Positions 55,575-64,000 of a stretch of DNA of 64,000 bases are shown piece after piece. Made by a program: the position numbers and the translations under genes. Source of the DNA: Acanthochromis polyacanthus (Eukaryota > Chordata > Actinopteri > Pomacentridae). Under the pieces are notes generated by a model. That model made no database searches, was not told the origin of the DNA, and saw only the letters and a list, made by a program, of their open reading frames with translations. How positions within the stretch are numbered: position 1 is the first letter of the stretch; every line of letters starts with the position of its first letter. Where the stretch lies: the NCBI RefSeq assembly GCF_021347895.1, contig NC_067116.1, forward strand, positions 44,512,628 to 44,576,627, read 5' to 3'.

Positions 55575-56590
55575 AACTCAGACTGAGCCTGCAGACAGAT
55601 CATGCTGTAGCATCAGCAGCTTGGTGTCGTGTTCCCACCACCGGGTCCAGCTGTTAAAGCTTCCTGCAGGGTCAGCCGGTACCTGGCAGAGGTCCAGTCT
55701 GAGTGGATGTGTCACCTTCATTACTAACCAGATCACGGCCCTCATGGTCCCAGTCCGACCTCACCGATTCCCGTAATCGATCACACATTCAGCTCCGGGA
55801 AGAAGCAACACGCTGCAGCCGTGAATGCAGCAGATAAATCCTGGGATTCTCCTTTTCCTGATGGGAATCTGTGAAACCAGCAGCCTCTGCTCTGGTTTAT
55901 GTGGGTCAAACTGGGAGGCGGCTCTGGGAAAAGAAAGTCACAGATGGATTTCTTGGCTCTGTTGTTTCTGTCTGGGGTTGAATCGTTTTAGAGAAATGCT
56001 GCTGTGAATAAGCGTAGTGGAAGTGTGATATCAGCAGGCCTGAAACCCAGACGGGATCGAGGATTTCCTGGTTTCGGCAGAGTTCCCAAACCTTGTAGGA
56101 AGCAGCAGGAGGCCTGACAGTAAAGCAGCTGCTTGTGTGGATCGATGAGGCTCAGCTTCACGTACAGAGGACTGAGACTGCTGCTGTTTAACATGCAGGA
56201 GTCAGAGTTAGCTCAGTGCTAATTTAAACTCTTGGGATTTGTTCAATCAGTTCAGGCCAGCTTCAGTCGTTGCCGTCTATGCGGAGGAAGATCAGCTAAG
56301 TTTTGTAGATAGTGGTGGAAAGGCGTCTCTGCCGTCTCTTCAGTTTTGGATGGACTGATGTGCTGATCTTCAAGCCGGGACATTTAAAGCAACTTGGATT
56401 GTCATCGTACTTATCAAGTGCTTCTCTCGCCTACAGTACATCTGGATCAGAGGAGAGGAAAGGCCGATACGCCTGCCGTTAAGTTGAAATGTCAACTGTC
56501 AACATCTGCATGGAGCCCCACTCCATGTCTGATGGTTGGCCGGTGACTGTAGACTTCATTCGCCCTTTGGAGACTGAGTCCTGGGTAAAC
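55575..56590. other. no recognised feature
   Basis: Unique presumed intron. No gene or repeat recognised. Confidence 0.45.
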
Positions 56591-56597
56591 CATCCAC

Positions 56598-57169
56598 CTA
56601 GCCTAGCCGCGCTAGACCCATGTTCTGAAGGCACAAGGGTCTAGGGCCGCTCAACAGGGAGGGAGGCGGGCTAAAAGGTTGTCTTTCAAATCACTCTGCA
56701 GCAATTGGGTAGGTATACAACCAATCAGCGCAACGAATAGGCTGACGTAGTTCCTAGAGCACCGGCGGATTGTGGCTAAGTCCCATTAGCTTCCCAACCA
56801 GCGGAGCCAACTGGTATATTAAGGATTTGCCATATCCCGTCGGCATAAGTCCAAATACGTCTTTCTTCTCAATGAAACACTTCAGTGCCGTCCTTTGTTT
56901 ATCTTTCAAGTTGAATTTTAGCTTCAAATCTTTAAGGGCTGTGGCCAAAGCCGAGTCCAAAGATAACTGTTTATTGTTTCCGGTTGTTTGTCAGAATCGT
57001 CACGCCTCTGTCGTCACTTAGTTATGCCGCCTTCTGACTCTACACTTCATGGTGATTGGTCCGGCCAGTTTTAGGAGCATCCAGCCTCGAGCCTTATGGA
57101 GGGTAACTAGACCCACCCTGGCAGAGAATTAAATTTGTTGCCGTGGGTTGTCTAGTGCGGCTAGGCTAG
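56598..57169 (-). mobile_element. 572-bp non-autonomous element carrying a helicase fragment
   Basis: The ends CTAGCCTAGCCGC and GGCTAGGCTAG are inverted (continuing as gcgctagac / gtctagtgc), and CATCCAC flanks both sides (56591-56597, 57170-57176). It contains the start of a RecQ-type helicase frame on the minus strand. It looks like an internal-deletion derivative of a larger element that encoded a helicase. Superfamily not assigned. Confidence 0.8.
56754..56960 (-). pseudogene. RecQ-type helicase N-terminal fragment inside a transposon
   Basis: The 68-codon frame begins MDSALATALKDL and includes KDKQRTALKCFIEKKDVFG followed by LMPTGYGKSLIYQLAPLVGK. The glutamine in KDKQ followed by a hydrophobic block matches RecQ motif 0, and MPTGYGKS is the Walker A motif (motif I). 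The frame ends in a stop 11 residues after LVGK, where the element returns to its non-coding end, so motifs Ia to VI are gone and no helicase activity is possible. It begins at a plausible ATG. It is transposon cargo, not a host recq gene. Confidence 0.8.
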
Positions 57170-57329
57170 CATCCACCCATCTGCAGTGCAGCAGGTTGTA
57201 CTGGGTTACATTTTAGCACACGACCTGATTTCACTGACTGGGATTTATTTAGTAAACTGGAAGTGGAGGATGGTAGGCAGAAAAAGAAGGTTTTGTTTGA
57301 ACAGTTTTGAACTGAACTTGATCTTTTAC

Positions 57330-58235
57330 AGATTTTCCCTTTTTTGACAAATTAGAGAAAGAAAGAGTAAAATAATTAACAAAAAGCAAACAAAAAGATT
57401 AAAACCTTTCATAAAGTCCACATCACAACTCAGTTTTTTCACAAATAGTAATTCGGTCTTTTACAGTCTCTGACGACAAAATGTTAAAGTTTTACAGAAT
57501 TAAAATCCATTAAAAACATCATTATTTTACACATATTTGAATTTTTTCCATTTTTAAACTGGCAATACTCCAGTCTTAATTTGCATGTTACCTTAAATAA
57601 TTATGGCATTATATTTCTATTTTTAAATGTCTGTATTTTAGTAAATCATAATTAATTCTTTTACCTCATTTGAATTTAAAATTATACTATTTAATATATT
57701 TAAATCTGAAAAAAATCAACATAAATTTGCTTTAGTTTGAAAGAAATTATGCATTTAATTATGCTAAATAATTTTAATATGCAAAATATTTCTTACTTAA
57801 ATTACAGCTAATATTTTGTAAAATCACTGAAGAAAAGGTATTTTACACATTTTTTTAATTGTATTTAAATAAGAAAACAAGAGTGTTATTTTACAGATAT
57901 GTGCTGTTAATTAAAATAAAAATAAAACTAAGAAGGATGCTAAATCATTTTTAACTTCTATTTTACACTTTCCCTTTTTTTTTAAATCACAGATACTATC
58001 TACTAAAATTACAGACAGAAATGTGTTCTTTACATGTTGTCTGTGATAAAATATTCACGTCAAAAATCTATATTTTTACAAATAGTAATTAATTATTTTA
58101 CAAAATAAGACACTGAAGATTTCTTAGATATTTATGCTGTAAATAAGTTAACAGAAAATATTGTTATTTTGCTGATATTAGCTGTTATTTAGAATAAACA
58201 TTTTAACAGAATTTCCTGTTTTGTTTAATAACGGC
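57330..58235. repeat. AT-rich repeat family F
   Basis: Units with cacaaatagtaattcggtct, gttttacagaattaaaatcc, aaaatcactgaagaaaag and atttaaataagaaaac; several copies in series. Confidence 0.6.
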
Positions 58236-58335
58236 TGCTATCTAGAATCAGAATCGGCTTTAATGGCCAAATATGAAAACACAACATCCAAGGAATTTGG
58301 TTTCGGCTGTCGGTCCAGGAATGAGGAAAGAGAAA
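58236..58335 (+). repeat. non-LTR-type 3' repeat fragment
   Basis: agaatcagaatcggctttaa followed by tggccaaatatg and aaggaatttggtttcgg is a fish repeat end I recognise; probably a retroposon remnant inserted in the AT-rich tract. Confidence 0.5.
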
Positions 58336-58439
58336 AATAAAATAACTATAGAAAGAAGAATAGAAAACTAATAAATAGAAATAAAATACAATTATATCAA
58401 AATGTAATTTAAAATGAAATAAAATGTGAATAATAATAT

Positions 58440-58690
58440 GTAGTCAAATATAAGAAAAAACTGTAAATATTTTATACATTCTTACAAATTATAATTATTT
58501 TTTTTACAATGTGTGAAACTGAAACTTCCACATTTTAACTCCATTTAAATCAGCTAAAAGTGTAATTATTTTTCAGATATTTGCTTTTACTTTCAGTTTT
58601 TTATCATTATACTATTCCAGTGTTTTATTAATGCATTTTTTCTTGAAGTCTTGCTGCCAGACGTTTTACAGAATTAGTTTTACACTGCAG
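58440..58690. repeat. AT-rich repeat family F
   Basis: Ends with ccatttaaatcagctaaaag, attatttttcagatatttgc, then cttgctgccagacgtttta. Confidence 0.55.
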
Positions 58691-59171
58691 TCCAGACCAC
58701 AATGTTGACATGAAATCAGCTAAAACAACTAAAGAGCAGCTTTCATTCTGCTGCAGGTTCACTGTGAAGGTTTTCTGATTCGGTAAATTTAGAACCGATG
58801 GAGCTGTGAGGGGAGGTTAGAAATGAAAGAGGAGAGGAGAGAAATGTGTAATGACCTGCCCGAGGCTGAACTCGTGTCTGCTGGACTCTGCTGGAATAGA
58901 AATGAGCTCCGGACTGACAGCTTTTATAACTTCATTTTATGTTCAGCAGCAGCAGAAGGAAAATCCAGCTTCAGTCAGACGTTCACCAGCAAACATGAAA
59001 GACTTGAACTTTAATTCACCTGCTGAGGCCAAGCAGGGTCCAGCTGCTGATTCAGGAACATCTGGATTCAAACATGTTGAGATGCAGCTCAGAGTGTTGG
59101 AATTAAATAACTAAATGCACCAACGCCGATGTAAACGTCCTGTATTTAAAAAGATTTGACCCTTAAATGCA
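58691..59171. other. no recognised feature
   Basis: Unique presumed intron. Confidence 0.45.
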
Positions 59172-59545
59172 CTTTAACCCTCTGAATCCCCAGAACAGCC
59201 TGCAGGTTTAAAAAACTTGACAAAATGACACAATTTAGTGTAGCCAGAAACTATAAAAACAAAAAGAAGCGTCAGATTTTCAACTTTCCAAACAGCAATT
59301 CATTCGTACTGTACCAAATCTAACTGTAAAATTGCAAAAAACTTTCTAAACTATTTTATGCATCAAAAATGACCAAAAATAAACCATTTGCTGCAACCAG
59401 ACTCTGTCAAAAACAAAAAATTCTGCAGTCTCTGTCACAACCAAAAAGCTAAGAGTGACTCTGCTCGGACCAACGGTGATGTGAAAAAAAATCAGAGACT
59501 TTTGAGATGAACTGCAGGCAGTGTTCACACAGAGCTGATGGTAAA
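59172..59545 (+). repeat. repeat family A, copy at 59 kb
   Basis: Starts ttaaccctctgaatcccc; keeps gtgtagccagaaactataaa, gactctgctcggaccaacgg and final cacagagctgatgg. Nearly full length. Confidence 0.65.
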
Positions 59546-60179
59546 AATATAGGACCAAGTTAGTAAATATCTGTAGTAGGTTTTTTCAGTTTAGAAGACG
59601 AAGTAATCAAAGAAATTCAACATCTCTCTTCTTTTTTTTTTTACCTTAAATATGGAATTAGGAGTTGTTTAGTGCAAGGAGGCGAGTTCTGTCATGAAAA
59701 GGTCTAATTTCACAAAAAAAAAAGCAGAGCTGCTTTATTAAACGATGCAAAGTTTCTGCTTAGAGGTGGTTGTTGTTGTTTCCTGCAGTGAAAATGGTTT
59801 TTGATAATGAATGAAGGAAGCTGAGTCAGACTGTTATCACATAAAAACATTATTGGAGTTTTAATACTGATGCATAAGAAGCTTTTACTGCTGCAGCTGC
59901 TTGAGTGGAGTTTTATTTGCTTTATGTAAACTGAAGATGTAAAATCCAGAAAGTAAGAGTTGAGTCACAAGATAAATGTGGAAGGTCAGGATGATTCATG
60001 AGGCATGAGAGAGGGAAGAAAAGACTTCAGCTGCTCTTTTCTCTTATCTAGATACTGGTTTCATCTCATTAAACTTCTATATCTGTTATAACTTCAATAG
60101 AAAACTAAGTTTGAAGGCAAAATCAGTCTTTGTGTCGTCTGAAATATGACAGCCAGTCAGAAAGTCGTCTTCCACTACT
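59546..60179. other. no recognised feature
   Basis: Unique presumed intron. Confidence 0.45.
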
Positions 60180-60660
60180 TTGAACAACATCACCAAGAAG
60201 TTCAAACATTTTTTTTTACACAAAACATTTCTGTCAAATGTTGAAAGAACTTTTTAAGAATATTGTAATTTCCAGCAATGTTCCAGGAATGTTAAAAAAT
60301 AAAATATGTTCACTGATATTTTACAGATAAATTGTAAAATCACAGAATTAAATATAAATTTACATGTTAACTGTAAAAAAAAAGGCCAGAACTGTAAATA
60401 ATGTCTTTATTAATAGTAATTCATTCAAATTATTATTTTTACTGCATTTAAATCAGAAAAAAATGTGTTTTACAGATATTTGCCTTTATTGACATTTCAG
60501 TCAAATATTAGATGAACTTTTTCAGAATATTTTAATTTCCAGTGACATTCCTAATATAATGTTTTAACATCCAGTGGATGAACACTAATTATGTTCTATG
60601 ATGACAAAGGGGGAACATTCTAGAAACTAAATGAAAAAATCCAGATGAAAACATTAGCAG
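60180..60660. repeat. AT-rich repeat family F
   Basis: One of the best preserved units: ttgtaaaatcacagaattaa, acatgttaactgtaaaaa, agaactgtaaataatgtctt, actgcatttaaatcagaaaa, tgttttacagatatttgcc. Confidence 0.7.
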
Positions 60661-61056
60661 AACTTCTCAGAACCCATAAAAGTTCTATCTGGGGTTGTGC
60701 TGGTGTGTTCTGTAACAGTAAACTCAGTGTCATTCAAAACCGATATGTTACTGAAAGTGGAACGCTCTCAGATAAAAAAGGAAGTACAAATACCTTCAAA
60801 GTAAAAGCACTTTATTGTACTTAAATGTGCATCGCTGTTGGATCAGCCGGTGTCATCCAGCTGTTTCTGTGTTTCACATCTGCCAGTTTGAAGAGACGAA
60901 ACACAACAACGTTAGACAACGGAACATCCCATGATTCCTAATTACCGTGGTGATGGATGGGGTTGCCATGGGAACGGATGAGGAATGATGCTGATGGCAG
61001 CGACAGATTTTTCATCAGTGGAAGTGTTCAGTGTTTAACCGTGTTTAACCTCCGGG

Positions 61057-61058
<2 letters not shown>

Positions 61059-61133
<75 letters not shown>

Positions 61134-61400
61134 CTTGTACTTGCTACATGGTGAGGACCATTGTCTGCATTTAACTATCAAAGTGAGGACATTTTTACAA
61201 AGTGAGGACATTTTGGCCGGTCCTCACTTTGAAACAGCCATGTTTGAGGGTGAAGACTTGTTTTTAGAGAACAGGTATGAATTGAGGTTTGGTTAGGGTT
61301 AGGATTAGGGTTAGGCAATCAGTTGTGATGGTTAAGGTTAGGGTAAGGCTCTAGGAAATGCATTACGCCTATGGATGTCCTCACTAAGATAGAAGTACAA

Positions 61401-61475
<75 letters not shown>
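61059..61475 (+). repeat. (GT)n-flanked module with telomere-like motifs
   Basis: Two pure GT runs (61059-61132, 61404-61475) bracket a 270-bp module with ttgctacatggtgaggacca, tggccggtcctcactttga, a patch of ggttagggttagg repeats (61288-61345) and atgtcctcactaagatagaa. The same arrangement is familiar from many fish genomes as a microsatellite-associated repeat. Confidence 0.85.
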
Positions 61476-61476
<1 letters not shown>

Positions 61477-63290
61477 CAGCAGCCAGTGACCACCGCTGGC
61501 TGAGTCCAGCATCCAATCAGTGTCCATCTCGGCGTGTTTAACCTCTAAACGGTTCAGCAGTGAAGCAGCCGAGTGGAAATAAAGAACGGGGTTAAATACC
61601 TGGACAGGTTGTAAAGGGAGGGCATCACAGCAGTGGAGATTAAAGACTCTGTTGTGCAGGACTGAGTTAAATCTCCAGATACGTGGCCGTGGGGACCGCT
61701 TCCATCCCATCGCTCAGCAGGATGGGAGGCAGCGGTTAGCAGCAGCGATTCTCTGCCAGACGCTCAAATCCCCGGCGTCTCATTGGCCGGTGGCGGGAAG
61801 AAACGGCGACTTTGACAAACGACAGCGAGGCCGGTTTCTGCCTTGTGTCTGAATGAGTCACTGGAGCTGATTTATTCACCCGCAGAAGCGGCTTTATCAG
61901 CCCAGGATCTGCACACACACCAGAAAGTTGTTTTTTATTTGCTTGTTTGTCACGCAGGCAGTTGACAGGGATCCCAACAACGGAATAAAAACAACTAGTA
62001 AAGGTGATGCTGGAGTAGCTGCAGCACAAATTCTTTAAGTTTTTTCACTATTTTTTTTTATTTTGACCATTTTCTTTTTTAATCTGACATGTAGAATTTT
62101 TGATTCCAGAAGCAGCTGCTTATAGAGAAGGAAAATGAGTGTTTATCTGTTATCTGCAGCTAGAACATGTGCAAAATCTGTGCAGATTCACAAACACATA
62201 CAGGTTTTAATAATAAATACGGGGTTTTTTACACTTTTGTACACCTGAGGTACTATGGTGCAGTGGAGCAGAATGAAGTACTAACGGGTATTTATTCTGC
62301 AGTATTTACAGTAGTTTTTGTTCTGGAGAGTTGCTCCTGTCATTATAGACTGATGGTGTTTTTCTGTCTCAAATCATTTTCTGATTGGATTGAAACATTT
62401 TTTAATCTAAACTATGGATATTTATAATACAATCTGGGAGATTTTAGATTGATATACCAATTTTTCCTTTAAAAATGCCTTTTGACCCACTTTTGGCACA
62501 TTTTTTCACACATTTAAAGCTGTTGAAACAACAATTTCTCAGCAACAATTAAAGATAAAAACCTGACATGTTCACTGTTATTTCTCATCATGTTGTTGAT
62601 CCAGAATCTGCAATATTGGAAAAAGAAATTGATTAAATAGTCAAAGTTTTCATTTAAACTTATTTAAATTTAATTTTTTAAAAGAAATTTGTCTCTAAAA
62701 GTATTTGATAAATGAAGCTAAAGTTTCGCAAACGTCTTTCTAAATAACTACATTTATGTGATAATTTTTTTGTGAAAACCAGAGATGATGGAGGAAGATT
62801 TGGGTTAAAAGTTTGCAGTTTCTCTGCTTGTTTTGGAGCTCAGTTCTCTGCTGTCTCTGTGAGGTGGATCAGACTATGTCCTGGTGAGATGCAGTAGATT
62901 TAGTTTGAACATTGGAAATATGAAACACTGATGGAGGCGTTTCTTCTTCTCTCAAAGCGCTGAGACACTAATTTATAATTAATTCTGTGAATCGCTGAGT
63001 TAAAAGCCAATTAGTGCTGCAACATTGAGTCAGTTAATTGATGAGTTTATCACCTGAAGATTAGCCATTAGCGGTTCTGATGATCAGTTCATTTACTTCA
63101 TGGAATTAAAGACAGAAAGGCTCTACTGTGAGGATTTATGGTTTTTTCTGTTCAATTTAAAGCTTTAACTATATTTCAGAAATTGTGAATATTATCCTAA
63201 GTGTCTGACGCTCCAGCTAGAACAGAAACTCAGGAGAAGGAGAGAAAAGTGAAACTGCTGCTCTGACAGCAGCAGCAAACAGTGTTTGTG
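61476..63290. other. no recognised feature
   Basis: Unique presumed intron; no further xpr1 exon recognised. Confidence 0.45.
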
Positions 63291-63399
63291 TAATTTACTG
63301 TCACTGCCAGAAGGGGGCGACAGAAAATCACTGCAGGTTTTAAACTGTTTGATAGAATCAACAAGAAATTACAGAGAACTTCCACTATTTTCTGCTATT

Positions 63400-63900
63400 T
63401 CACAGATTACAAATAACAAGTTCTAAAGAGTTTACTAATATATAAAGACACAGAAATACGTCAGAAAAATAAAAAGCATTATCTGTGATATGAACACAAT
63501 ATACATGTGTATTTTTAAATATTATTTTTTCTATTTATACATATGTATATATATTATTTTGAAAAAAATTAAGATGTATTTTATATATTGATTCTATACT
63601 TTTATATTATTTTATTCAGTTTTTATTGGTTATATATTATACTCATTTATATATTTTTGACCCATCAATCACAAAATAATATACATTAAAATGGAAATAA
63701 AAATGAAAGCAAACTCTTCAGGGAATTCTTGGATTTGCTGGATTTTCAAGTATAATTTTATAGGATCAAAAGTTTATTTTTTTAACCAGTCAAGTTGTAT
63801 AATTATAATACTTCAGAGTCCTACCTTTAATATTCATTATAGTCGGTTAAAGCTGCAGTTTATATCATTTTTATAAGGTTTAAATCCTTAATATTTAAAT
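63400..63900. repeat. AT-rich low-complexity sequence
   Basis: Dense TATATA/TTTTTA stretches without clear family F motifs. Confidence 0.5.
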
Positions 63901-64000
63901 CACTCCAATGAATTCACACTCTAGAGTTTAAACTTCAATGTTTGTATGTTATTTTTCTACTTTAAAGCAGTTTGGTGCGACGGCTTTTGCTTTAAAAGTG

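Noticed and set aside
61288..61345. Interstitial telomere from a chromosome fusion
   Set aside because: The ttaggg-type motifs are few and degenerate and sit inside a module that is a dispersed fish repeat, so a fusion scar is not supported.

Overview
The window looks like a teleost fish chromosome. The only protein-coding gene I can support is spliced, and it is split by introns full of fish-type DNA transposon remnants (Tc1/mariner, hAT, piggyBac-like and several TIR elements), (GT)n microsatellites and AT-rich repeats. I see no prokaryotic organisation, no retroviral LTR or pol sequence and no RNA gene.

The gene is xpr1, the phosphate exporter of the SPX-EXS family, on the + strand. Nine consecutive internal exons lie at 32074-32175, 39741-39961, 40071-40220, 40315-40398, 42981-43062, 43260-43447, 43743-43922, 49684-49852 and 51951-52151. 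All are bounded by AG/GT and the reading frame continues through every junction. They encode about 460 residues, roughly positions 41 to 500 of the ~696-residue vertebrate protein: most of the SPX domain, the first membrane helices and the start of the EXS domain. The first ~40 residues and the last ~200 were not found, so both ends of the gene probably lie outside the window. On that reading, everything from 1 to 32073 and from 52152 to 64000 is intron.

Layout. 1-5000: old interspersed repeats, a palindromic MITE, a LINE endonuclease remnant and a local duplication. 6206-7261: a fold-back hAT element with 8-bp target duplication, itself interrupted by a 744-bp TIR element. 8783-9690: a 22-23 bp minisatellite. 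10-14 kb: AT-rich repeats and CA runs. 19-24 kb: a 300-bp tandem array, a 943-bp TTAA-flanked element and a young fold-back element whose core is a perfect 134-bp palindrome. 26-31 kb: a LINE 3' tail, a CATC microsatellite and a degenerate Tc1 element. 31-39 kb: Tc1 remnants, local duplications, a fold-back purine-rich repeat and a 749-bp element with 33-bp TIRs. 39.7-52.2 kb: the exon cluster, with stacked small transposons between exons. 52-64 kb: nested piggyBac-type and other MITEs, a non-autonomous element keeping a RecQ-type helicase fragment, AT-rich repeats and a (GT)n-flanked module with telomere-like motifs.

I do not see a new multi-gene system. The most unusual signals are structural: the perfect palindrome, the helicase-bearing non-autonomous element, the match between a hAT hairpin loop and a nearby minisatellite, and several nested insertions whose target sites can be read from other copies in the window.
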